From NCBI RefSeq assembly GCF_004027225.2, contig NC_044284.2, positions 43,014,420 to 43,078,419 on the forward strand: 64,000 nucleotides of DNA. The letters are read 5' to 3'. Numbering within the stretch: the first letter of the stretch is position 1; the number at the start of each line of letters is the position of its first letter. The DNA is from Strigops habroptila (lineage: Eukaryota; Chordata; Aves; Psittaciformes; Psittacidae). The notes below the pieces were generated by a model. The model saw nothing but the letters and a program-made list of their open reading frames with translations. It made no database searches and had not been told where the DNA came from. The translations under genes and the position numbers were made by a program. Positions 35,865-46,750 of this stretch are shown here, one piece after another.

Positions 35865-37680
35865 ATGTCTGTGGTTGGGTGAGATGGTCCCCATCCTACC
35901 TGGAAACATGATAGTGCTTACAGTGTGACTAATGCTCACTTTTGCCCCACACGACCATGGGTTTCACACACCCCAGGCATGTGTCCTGTTGGGACATGTT
36001 AGGAAAGGTGGGGAGGGAAAGTAGAGCAGACCTATCTTATCCTATCTTATCCTTTCTGGCTCCATTTCTAGTCTTGTGCAGAAGCTCTATACATGCAGCC
36101 CAGTGAAGGGCCACAGATGCTTCTCCACTCCTGTGATTAGCTCCAGTTTCATCCTCATTCTGAAGGAACAGCATGAGCTGGCAGAGGCAGAGACACAGGA
36201 AGGCTGGAGGTAGCATCATTTTACTACTGCAGTGACTATGCCAAAACAGCATCTTCCAGGCCATCTCTGTGGCCACTGTCTGAACAGCCCAGCCTGAATT
36301 CACCCATGGATTCATGCTGCACAGAGATACAGCAACAAATCACAAGGGTCAGAGGAAACTGGCCAGGGAAAAAGGAGGGTATTTCCCATATGGAAGTAGG
36401 GCCATACATAGGGAGCTCTGTGCCCAGCTCCCATGCCGCTATGAATCACTCCCTTCCCAGCCCTTAGGGAAAGTGCCACCAGAGGCAGACCTGGCATATG
36501 GAAATTGCAGCCCTTAAGTCAAATATTATTTCAAAGCTAATGACAAACAAAGTCTATTTTTGCAGTGGTCTTGTTTAAAATATTTTCCCTTAATCCTCTT
36601 GAAATAGCAGTAATTGAAAACGGTTCTTTGAGATGCCAGTGCGTACTTCTTTAATTATATCCTGTGCTGCCTGTTTCCAATGAAAGGACCCTATCTGTTT
36701 GCAGTTACTGGCCTTATGAAAACCAGGCTTGGGCCCAAGTCGGCGGGAGCCTGAAATAAGAAACATCTCCCTTCAGAGGCATAATTTGAGCTAATTAACT
36801 CTAATCACTCCAGAAACATCTCTCTGAGATTTCTTCCCCCACCTTGGAGCTGGGGCACATCCAAGCAGCCCTGAGGATGAGGGCTCGCGGAGCAGTGCCG
36901 TCCCCTTTTCACCCCCAGGTGGCGGGTACTGTGGCAGTCCTTGCTGATGCACACGAGTGTCCTCTGTGAGAGGCTGAGGGTGGCAATGCAGTCAGTGGCT
37001 GACCGGGGCTGCAAAACCATCGCCTGATGAGAGTGAAAGAGAAATCCGCTCTGGAGCAAAACCTCAGGACTTTACAGGCAGTTTGAGCTGATGAGGTGGT
37101 GTTTTTTCCTGGGGTAGGATGGAGCTACTGTACAAGGACCTGCATTTGGAGTGTTTTTACAAACCTGCATTGATCATGTTACAAAGAGGGAGCAATGAGC
37201 CACTGGCCAGAGCCACCATCATCTTTCAGAGGTGAGGACCTGACCTTTAGGAGAGAGAGTTTTCTGGGTGGAGAGCAGGTGACATGTAGCAGAGCAGCTG
37301 CCATGCTGCATCCCCAATGCACAAGCCTGAGCATTGCCAGCATGAGCGGATTGGTGTTTGAAGGCCCAGATGGCAACAGGGGAGCAGGTAAGAGCAAGAA
37401 GATGGGGCATCTTCCCAGCCCTGGGGGTGGCACACAAGCTGGAGGACTGCTCCAAGCCAGGGCTGCAGGGTTTTGCGCAGACTGCTTCTAACAGCAGAGC
37501 AAAGCAGAACCCTGTTACTGCAGCACCAATTATCAAGGACATTGCTGTGCTTAAACAGGGGATAAATGTTAGCGCTTTCGCATCTCTGTTTCTGTGAGGA
37601 TGGTGGGATCAGGGTGATGCTGTCACCCAGGGGGACGTGGGGTTATCCCCAAGTTTACAGGGTGATGGGCTCCGGTGCGC

Positions 37681-38060
37681 AGCCAATTTGGGAGCGGGGC
37701 GGCGGCTCATCCCGGTCCTCCCGCCTAGGCACAAGCCCGGGTGCTGCAGCTCCGTGTCGGACCGTGGGCAGCTTCGTTCAAGACCCCGGCGGCGGTGGTG
37801 GCGGTGGCGGAGCAGCCCCTCGGCGGCCCGCAGAGGGAGCTGAGCGCCCGCAGCTGCCGCGACTCCTCCGGTGCCCGCCCGGTTCCCGCGGAGCTCAGCC
37901 CCGAGGCAAGGGGCAGACTGAAGAGCTAACCGGGTCGAGTTAGGTACCATCCAACCTCCCCGCGTGGGTCGCGGCGGGTGCTGATGTACCGGCGTGAGTC
38001 TGGTTGAAGGGGCTGCTGGAGGAGCTGTATCCGGGGTAGCGGGGTGCTTGGTGCTTGCGG
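37681..38060. promoter_or_regulatory. Isolated CpG island
   Basis: By hand count about 39 CpG dinucleotides fall between 37681 and 38040, whereas flanking sequence has only a few per 360 bases. GC content is high and includes a GGC/GGT trinucleotide run at 37787-37810. In vertebrates such islands usually mark promoters or developmental regulatory nodes. No known gene start is recognised here. A GTGAGT donor-like site on the + strand lies at 37994-37999, but its -1 base is C, so it is not strong evidence for a first exon. An ORF without recognisable domains begins just downstream. Confidence 0.7.
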
Positions 38061-38091
38061 GTGGAGGAAGGAGGGAGGGAACGACGGGTGC

Positions 38092-38787
38092 ATGCTCCCT
38101 GTGCTTTCGACCCACCCGTGTTTAGTGCCCGGACTGTGCGAAGGGTGGGGTTTGAGGGCAGAGCTGCCCAGTTTCCTCATAGGCTGGACCCCACAGCTCT
38201 GGAGGCACCAGGGAGCCTGGACATGCTCTGGATCACTGGAGCTGGGGCAGAAAGGTGATTGGATCCACACTAAAAACAGCCTGGGGCTCTTAACCCTTCC
38301 TGCCAAAAGCATCTCTTGCTGCACCCAGGCCATTTTGGACAGGAGCTGGATTAAGTTCACTGAAATGCTCACCTGTTCTTTAACTCACACCATGACTAAA
38401 CCTAAGGGAGGAACTGACCTCATCAGCCTGAGTATTGAGGTCCTGAGGGCACTAATGGGCTTTAATTGTGCCAGGCAGCCTCACCTGGGACCCCCTGCAC
38501 ATGCACCCAGACACACATCCACTGCCAGGGGTCTAGGAGCTCCATTTAAAAGCTCAAGTGCAGACACTCACCCCTTTCCTGACCATTTTTCTAAGCCTTT
38601 GTCTGTGTTAGATTTTAAGTATGGAAGGTTGAGTTTTGACACCCTTCCTACTGAGGCTGGGTTTTTTCTTCTTGGGGAACAGGATGCCTCCCCAAGCCAG
38701 GGGAAGCGCACTGGGATTTTGAGTAAATTCAGGCTGGATGGCATCGTGAAGTCTCCTGCTAGGGCAGGCTGTGTGCTCCAGCACTGA
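38092..38787 (+). other. Unrecognised 231-codon open frame next to the CpG island
   Basis: The ATG-initiated frame runs 231 codons and is the longest non-transposon frame in the window. It starts about 50 bases past the CpG island. It resembles no family I know and shows no signal peptide, membrane segment or repeated domain. The start context is poor (T at -3 and C at +4), and the frame upstream is closed by a TGA at 38005-38007. A chance frame inside a noncoding transcript is the more likely reading; it is listed because of its length and position. Confidence 0.2.
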
Positions 38788-41700
38788 CCTGGCTGAGTCT
38801 GAATGTCTGCAGACCTAGAAAGACCTATGCTAACCTGGAAAGCAACCAGCAGACCCTGCTGTTCCAGTACGCATCCCTGGACTGACACAGGCAGAGGCAG
38901 TGTGGGAAGAACAAGCCATGAAGAACAACTTCTGCACCACTTATGGAAGGCTCCAGGCTCTTTCAGGGTCCAGAGGCAGGCTTAAAAACTTAACAGGTAA
39001 ATTAACTGATATCCTAATGCAAATGAACTCAACCCTAGAGGCAGAATCTTCCATCAGCTCCTTAAAACTCCTGCAGAAGACAGGCCCTTCACCTTGCAGG
39101 AGCAGATAATGCTGTCATGCAGCCAACCTGCACGGTGTTGCATACAGGGCTGGGAGCAGCAGGCTCTGTGGGAGAGCTGAGCGCTCAGAGTAAGCAGTAT
39201 GAGCAATGTCTTGTAATGTCATAAGAGGCTTTAGAAGGGGATTTTTTTATTCTGTTTTTTTGGGGGGAGAGAGGGGTTGTTTTGTGTTGGGTTTGGTTGG
39301 GGGTTTTTTTCGGTGTGTTGCCTTTTTTTTTTTTTTTTTGTTAATTTTCACTTGGCCAGCTACTGAGGAGCCAGAGATTTTAAAGGGTCTGCAGCATTAT
39401 AAAGGGTCTGCTAGGAAGGAAGCAGCCTTGGGAACAGAAGACGCTACAGCAGCCCAATTAGTTACAGCACGAGCTGAGTAGCAGTCATGGTGTTACAAAC
39501 ACTGAGCAGGCCAGGCTTGGGCCAGGAGCAGCTTGCTATGAGACCAGGGGCTTTTCTGCCCCAGATACCCAAATATCTTAAAGCTGCACCTGTCAGGGCT
39601 TCCCAAGTGCCTGGCTCTCAGTCTCTCAGGCTGGTGTTTCAGGGAAATCTAAGGGCAGGAGACATTGGCTGTGAACAGAAACGGATAGTACAGAAAAATG
39701 GAGAAAATATTCTTTGTGAGCTTATTTACTGGGGCATTTAAAAGTAGTTATGGGAGCAGAAATGAGTGATTGCTCACTTTGCTGTCTGCTCCCTGTGTAC
39801 TTGGATTTATTGACCAGTAGCAGAAGATCAGATCCCCTCATTCCAGATTGTCTGTGCAACTGAGCACTAATTATGGTTAATGGTTGTACTGAAGTGGATA
39901 TTTTTTTCTTAGCATGACAGCAAGAATAATATGATTTAGCAATATCCCTACCGGGGTGGGGAAGGAAAGCCAGAAACTGTTCTGAGGTTATTTCTGCAAG
40001 CTTTGCACAACTGGCAGAGTAATGGCAAGAAGACAAGGGGCATTGGCATGGAAAGAAGTCAGTCCCACAAATCCAGGGCTTGTGATGAGCTTAGCCAACA
40101 GAATTGCTCATCCAGCTGGGTATAGGGAGCTCTTGGGGCAGCAAGATACAGAGGAACAGCCTGAGCTACGGTTTGCCATGCAGAGATGTTTTTCTCCAGC
40201 TTCCTAGGCTGCAAGTAGTTTATGAGTGCATGAAGCAGAGGTCTGCTTGCAGGTAGGCACACAGAAGTGACAGCCATGAGTCCTCTCCACCCAAAAGCCA
40301 CCAGCTCCTTCCTGGTAGATATGCCGTGGAGAAAAAGAAGGCAGAAGCATGTAGCTGTGTTGAAGTGCATGTCCCAAAGAGCAAGGGGGCTGCGTTGCAT
40401 CCACGTCTGGTCAAGTGCTTTGCTTTGTACTGTGAGGAATTTGGTGCTTTCGCTTGAAAACTAATCTGATCACTAGGACTGTCTGGGAATAGGGCATGGG
40501 AAGTATAGGCAGGTTTGGGTGCAAAGGTGAGAAGAATAAATAATACAAGCATAAAGACATCTTAGTGGTTAGGATATTGCTTTTGACTATATGATACAGG
40601 AACGTTATAACATACATAAATACATAAAACATCTCAGAGTCACAGGGTACATGACCAAATACAACTTGAAGAAAGCAATCCACAGGGCAAATAAAATGTA
40701 GGCTACACGTTCAGGCTCTTCTGGGGCGTCTTCCCTGGGGCAGCAGTGATTTAGCCTCCTGAAAAGGCAGAGCCAGATGGAATGCAAGTGTGCATATGAA
40801 AACCAGAATGCAAGCGGGCTTTTATGTGATCTGGACTTTGCATGGAAAAGGCAGCAGCATTTCACCTGTTGATTCAGTTTTTTCCAAGGTTGCCTGGCAT
40901 AGAAACCAGACAAACTGGATCATGTGTGCGATGCCAGTGACCGTTTAAGCATTTAGACACATTTTGCTTAAGTCATTCCCCGTATATGACTGGGAGCTAT
41001 AAATATTCCCATAATGATAGTAGGATCACCGCTTTATTCAAGCCAGGTTGAAAGCAGCCTGTATACAGGAGTCACAAGAGGGAGCTAGAGATGAACTTTA
41101 GGCTTTTCTTCAAGGTCAATTTTTTTTCTTCACAATAGGCATAAAGGCTAGAAATCTCCACTGTTAAAGCTGATATTCCTCTTCAACAGCTTGTCCCCCG
41201 AAGCTGGGGATTGAGCAGCCCTGCTTGAGGCTCTTTCCTCCCCATCTAGTTCAAGATCACTTGCAAAGTGCTAAGTACCTGCCTGCCTAGATTAAGACCT
41301 GTGGCTTGGCTTTTCAAGGAGCCCGCTGTCCCTGCCTTCTGCTTCAAGCAGCTCTCGAGGCTAAAACGTCTTTTCACCAGCTGGGTCAGGAGCTCTCCGT
41401 GTTGGGAACACCCCTCTGGCCTTCCCAATGGCAGGCTGAGACCTTGGTCTGTTCCCAGCCTGGGGGGAACTGGGACGTGATCCCACCTGCACCCTTCTGC
41501 TCTCCTTCCACCCTGTGGGCTGCTGCAAGGTGGATGCTTCTAGGACGATTTGCATGACTTCTTCCTTAGCACCTCCCACAAATTACCATGTCCACAACTG
41601 ATCCGTGCACAGAGAGGAGAAATTTGGAGAAAAAATTCCCTGCTCAAAGCTCAGAGCGGTGCTGTGGATTCAGGCTGCTGCACCCAGAGGCTATCTCCTG

Positions 41701-44700
41701 GGCATGCCCTCAGGGCTGGAGCAGCCTTTCAGAGAGGAGAAAGGACATTGTTTTCTTCGGGTGGGTTTCTTGTAACTGGCAATTAGCAGCTCTAAAACCA
41801 CAATGAGGCAATTTGATTCCCTGCTGCTGGGGAGCAGTGATGGCCTACAAAGAGGAAAAGAGAGCCTGTGCTGTGCCCTGGGAGGGCCAAGCATGAGGAC
41901 TTGGGTGAATGTTTTATTCCTGGTCTGCTTTAGAGGAAGCAGCCAGGCTAGCATTGAAGATGTCCAGCTTGCAAGAGCTCATCTTCTCTGGCTCCTGAGC
42001 ACCACCTCATCATGCCAGCCTTTGGTGATAGTAGCATCCTGGGAGGGCTTGCAAACTCTGGGTTTGCACCAACCTGCACCCTGGGTCTTGTGATCTTCAC
42101 TGGAGGACATGGGACAAGAGCTGCCCATGTAGAAAGGTGGCACTGGATGTGCTGGGCTTGATAAGCCTTCCTTCTTTTGCAGCCTTCATCCCATTGAACA
42201 TCTTGAACCACTGGCAGATTTTTCCACCGAAACAAGAAGATACTTGCCTTTCCATGGCGCAGCTGCGCAAAATACAGTGGTTCAACCCATGAATGGCAAC
42301 TTGCAACTCAACTCACCCATACCACCAAGGCTAGAAAGTATGAGGTGAGGACTAGCATGTGCCTGTGGAGGTCTGCTCAGGTCTGCCTTCCTGCTCCAGG
42401 GTAGTTAAACCAGATGCCTTCTGCTGGGCACCCCTTTCTCAAGGACAAAAGGGAAAGCATGGTTAATTAGCAGGAATTATGTGATCGTTATATCCACAAA
42501 ACCTGTTCAGGGAGCAGTTCTGTGCTGAGACTTCAGCTGTTGGTGTCATGTTTGCTGGACAAAGGCTGTGTTTGTTCCTTCTCTGGCAGAGGTATGCAGA
42601 AAAACAGCTCAAACTTAGTAGTCCCAGTGTGGGACCTCACCAAGTCTTGGGACTCCAAGCAAGGCTTGCATGTTTGTGATGGACAGCCCTCTCCCTAGGG
42701 AGGTCGCTGCCAAAATACTGGCAAGGCAGGCACAGGAGAAGCAGCCAGGAGGAAGTGGTTTAATTGAGGGAATAACAACCCTTGGGAATATTCCCACATT
42801 TGGGAGCAGATTCCGTGGGTTTGCTGTATCTGTAGTGCCTCTGGCCCCAGGTGAGCTGCAGCAATCGCAGTGAGCATGGCAGCAGCCCTCTGCATTGCAA
42901 GAGTTGGGTATCACTGGCCGGAGGGGCGCTTCACCTGGGTTGCGTTGAAGGCACTTGACACGTGTGTCCTTGTGAGTGCCTGCTCTTCCCTGCCAGGCTG
43001 TGTAAGGCCTGGAGAAGAGTAAAAGCTAGGTAAGCATTGTCGACTTTGTGCCAGGTGATTGCCCAAGGAATGGATGATCTGTGTGATAATCTGAAAGCCG
43101 GGTACCTTCAAGCAGCTTATGCTGCAACAGGGTGGTTGTGGCTTCCCATGAGGTATCACTTGACGCACTCAGCTGTTTCTGGATGCTCTAAGGATCCTGC
43201 CTGCATCTGGACAGCACCTCTAGAAAATAGCATATGGGTAGGAGAAAAAATGGGGGAGGGCAGAGAGATACAGAGATGTCCTCTTTATATCCCAGAGAGG
43301 ACAGAGAGGTGGATGGAGGTGTACACAACACTGAGCTCCAAGGCTGTGTGGTAGCGTAGGGGAAAAGGGTTTAGAGGAGAGATGTCTTTGAAATAGATAC
43401 AGTGAGATATGTTATCCTGTTGCAACTGCTGTACATTAAAAAGATTTCACAGGAGGCATGGTGGGTTTTTTGGTTGGCTTGTCCTTGTCTGGGAAGGTGA
43501 CTAGTGAGTGTGAATCTCAGGGTGAGCTCCCTTGGGAGCTCACACCTCCACTGAAGGACTGAGGACCAAAACAGCTCCCTAAGGAATGGCAAAACCAGCT
43601 TGCAGGGCTGACAGAGGGTTAAGGCAAGCAAAGAGATGCTGTTTCAAGGCATTAGCCTCCCCTAGGATGCTCCATCCATCCTCCCCAAACCTAATGGGAA
43701 TGGTTCTGCAGCCCTTTCCTTGACGGATTTTGCTTGCAAACAAAAATGGGGAAGAAGGGTGTGGAAAAGCAAATGACAAATGAATCTTTAGCTGTGTTTA
43801 AGGAAGACAAGAGCTGGCTAGGGAAGCACTCCAAGGCAATGAGTGCAGAGCAAATGTGAGGTGAATGTTTTTGTTTACTACCTCGCTTTGTGTAGCTCCA
43901 GCTGTGGATTTATTGTCCCGGTGGCTGCCGTGGCACTGTTGGCTGCTCCTGAGGCGCAGCCCAGCCTCCCACACCGGGTGTTTCTCATTTCACACTTCAA
44001 AGATGGTTGAACAATGTAGCTGCACATCAAAGGGCTGAGCAGAGCCTGAAGGATGCGGGAGAGGAAGACCGTCTTGGGCCCCATGGGAGTCATGGGCGCC
44101 TGTGGGGCGCGAGGCCCCACTGCTCCGCAGCCAGGCCAGTGGTGCCTCTGGCAAGTTTGGTTCACCCCTGGCTGCCATCGCAGTCAGGATCCCAGCTGCA
44201 GCTCCATGGAAGCACGGGGTGACGTGCTCCAGTGAGATCAGAGGAGTCCTGGGTGACGTGTGCCCACCTTGAGGCCTGAGGCTGCTCCTGGCTGGCATGG
44301 CGCCTGCTGGCCCTGGGTCAAGGTGCTGCCCTGGGGTTTATCCCCCTTTGGTACAGTGAGGGATTTTGTATTCCCAGCTGTTTCAACTGAAACTCTCCTT
44401 GGAGAAGCATCTGGCTCTTGCTGTCTGTGTTGTGCCATAAATGGTGCGGCACATGGGCAAGCAACTGCCCAGCTTGCCACACAGTGTGTGCCGAGCATCC
44501 CTCTGGCTGCTGCCTCGGGGAGCCTTTGCAGGCAGCAAATGGATCAAAATTGGAGGATTTCTCACTTTCTGCTTTGCCCCTGCTACCAAAGGGAGGGTTG
44601 AGAGCAGCTGCATGGGGACCAGCTGTGGTGGCCAATGAGCCCTACCCACCATCTGCACCAGCCCTTGGTTAATGAATACAGTGTCTCTTGGCACAGCAGA

Positions 44701-46329
44701 CAGCAGCCCTGATGGCAGCCAGGACAGCCATCAGCCTCTCATGGCTCCTGTCACTGTAGGTTGTCCCCAGTGACAAACATTCTGGTTGTCCTGTTGTGAC
44801 ACCCTCTGAGCATCACAGCAAACCACCTCCAGCCACAGCTGTGCTGCTGGTGATAGGCAGCTTTGGGCTCGAAGAAGGCAGGTTTTTGCAGGAGAGACTG
44901 CTTTTTCCCAACCGTTCTTGCTCTTTTGGAGGTTAGGAGCTCTCTTTTGCTCTTACTTTCCTGTAGCATGTGATAAAAAGTCAAATAGGAGTTTGCAGAT
45001 ATTGGGCAGCGTTACCTCTAGCGTCTCGTGCCTCCAGAAATGTTGAAACTTTTGATTTATTTTATTCCCCCTCCTGCAGGGGATTTTTGAACAACGTATC
45101 TTTTCTCTGCTTTCCCACACCTGCGGTTCTCCTTCCATTTGTTTACCCTTTTTAGAGAGGGGGGAAAAGAAGTTCAATTTTTATATTTTTTTCTTTTGAG
45201 GAAAATGGCAGCTAGGAAATGATGGGTCAAGAGGCCCATGACCTTTTCCACTGTCGGATGCTTGACAGCTGTGTCACTCCAGATAAATGATTGACTTCCT
45301 GCACCTTTCTTTCCCTCCTCCTGCCTCGGTTTTCCCATGCAGCTCTCTCACTGCACAATGTTCCTGGGTGTTGTTTTCTGACAAAAGTTTTAATTCATAG
45401 AAGTCCTCCTCCAGATCATCGTGCAGGAGAGGATCCACACCTCCTCTAGGCTGGGAATCCATAAAGCTAGCTTGGCAGTTTGTTTATACTAAGTCAATTT
45501 AACCATGACTCATCCCTTGGAAAGCCCAACCAATTTGGCAGACAGTAGAAAAATTTGCCATTTCATTCTTTTTCAGTTTGGTTGTTTGATCATTTTTCTG
45601 GTGTTCTCTGCTCTATTTTATTTCAAGTCAACTTAGCATGAATTAACAGCCCAGCTTAGACAGCTTTAGAGGCTCCAGCAGTGGCGCACTGTAGGCTTTC
45701 AAACAGGTGTGCTCCCAGCTGAATGGTTCTCCCCCAGGACCTATGTGGAGGCAGGGATTTCATGGATGAACTTGCACAATGAGACTTAGATGAAAAGTGC
45801 AGAGATGGTTTGGGATTTGCAGACAAAATCCTCTGCACTTGCCTGTGGATGTCCTCTGAAATACACTTGCCCCATTTATTACAAAGGGGGGGGGGGGGTG
45901 GGAAGTGGTCAGGCACTTTGTACAGAAACCTGTCCGATGCTGGGATGGCTTGTCCCTGGGGTGGCACTGCTAGCTGACTTCTTTGTAGGGGAGTAACTGC
46001 AGTGTTGGGGTGGAAGGATGGTCAAGGTTGTGCAGCCTGGTCCTACCTGCTGTTGATGACACAGGCATTCCCGTGCCATTTTGGAGAGGGGTGGGGGGTG
46101 TGCACACACACGTATGAGAGATACTACTTCTCCCACCGGTCAGAGGTGGCTGCTGCTCCTCGGCGACACTGGAGCCTATCTTGCAATAATTTCTGTCCAA
46201 CACTTTATTTCCTAACGCAGGAGCTCTTGTGCCCACAGCTCCTCCTCGTGGGCACGGGGGTTGCTGAAGTACAAACAACACGAGACTGTCATGGAAACAA
46301 CTTGGTGCTGGCCCTACTGTGCAACGCTG
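38788..46329. other. Intergenic region between CpG island and FMO locus
   Basis: No gene, RNA or recognisable transposon was found. It contains T-rich low-complexity sequence at about 39240-39340 and a run of 13 guanines at 45886-45898. An octamer-like ATGCAAAT occurs at 39017-39024. Open frames here overlap one another on both strands without family resemblance. Confidence 0.6.
45886..45898 (+). repeat. Poly(G) run of 13
   Basis: Uninterrupted guanine homopolymer within unremarkable intergenic sequence. It is likely to be length-variable and error-prone in assemblies. Confidence 0.85.
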
Positions 46330-46337
46330 CATAAAAG
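46330..46337 (+). promoter_or_regulatory. TATA-like box of the FMO pseudogene
   Basis: CATAAAAG lies about 140 bases upstream of a consensus splice donor (46475) and 290 bases upstream of an FMO exon-2-like acceptor. That spacing fits a short untranslated first exon starting near 46360. Its function is inferred from position only. Confidence 0.4.
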
Positions 46338-46359
46338 AGCTTTGCTCTTTCAGGGGAGC

Positions 46360-46474
46360 TCCTCTCGAGCCACTACTCTTTTCACTGAGAGCCCCGGGAT
46401 ACCAGGGAAAGCCTCAGCTCTTCTTTTCTCCCTGAAACTCCTACACACCTGCCTGGGTGCTGTGTGAGAACCAG
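46360..46474 (+). other. Putative untranslated exon 1 of the FMO pseudogene
   Basis: The segment follows the TATA-like box and ends at CCAG before GTGAGTGAGG, an excellent donor. The intron would run to the CTCTTCCCCCACAG acceptor at 46624, immediately before the exon-2-like sequence. FMO genes generally begin with a noncoding exon, so this arrangement fits, although the sequence itself cannot be recognised. The start of the exon is an estimate. Confidence 0.4.
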
Positions 46475-46624
46475 GTGAGTGAGGATCAGCAAGAAATCCT
46501 CTAAAGAGCTGAAGGAGTTGTGCTGGGGAGGAGGTGGGCAGCCCTGGCTCCCGTGGGGCATTGCTGGGGGCTGCAGACTCTCCTGGGTGAGTGTGCCCAG
46601 CTAGTGTCTGCTCTTCCCCCACAG

Positions 46625-46750
46625 GCAGGACAGTGTGGTGGTGGTGGGTGCAGGTATCAGCAGGCTGGTGGCCACCAAGTGCCTGGAAGAGGGGCTGGAG
46701 CCCACCTGCTTCAAGCAGAGCCAGGACATCGGAGGCTCTGGTGCTACACA
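46625..46750 (+). pseudogene. FMO pseudogene, exon-2-like (FAD-binding) segment
   Basis: The frame reads [15 protein letters not shown] then [17 protein letters not shown], which is clearly the N-terminal FAD-binding Rossmann motif of a flavin-containing monooxygenase. It closely resembles the intact exon at 59289. The damage is clear. The position of the initiator Met is GAC, with no ATG. The motif GxGxSG has its last Gly replaced by Arg. One codon is lost in the cysteine pair after TK. A one-base deletion after GG turns the expected LWRYT ending out of frame. The exon is still flanked by a good acceptor and a GTGAGT donor. It cannot encode a working FMO from this start and is best called a decayed paralogue. 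Confidence 0.88.

Larger units (their letters stand above)
18858..37680. other. Intergenic region, no gene recognised
   Basis: No protein domain, tRNA, rRNA or transposon was recognised in this 18.8-kb stretch on either strand. The open frames are short and cysteine/proline/serine-rich in the way chance frames in vertebrate DNA are. Landmarks are a G-rich run at 21905-21923, a 23-base A run at 28881-28903, T runs at about 29428-29463, two AT-rich stretches resembling enhancers (25740-25930 and 27640-27800), a nested repeat/hairpin at 35807-35864, and another enhancer-like stretch at 36500-36820. In mammals MROH9 lies between PRRX1 and the FMO genes; I see no trace of it, but its small HEAT-repeat exons could easily be missed by eye. 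Confidence 0.6.
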
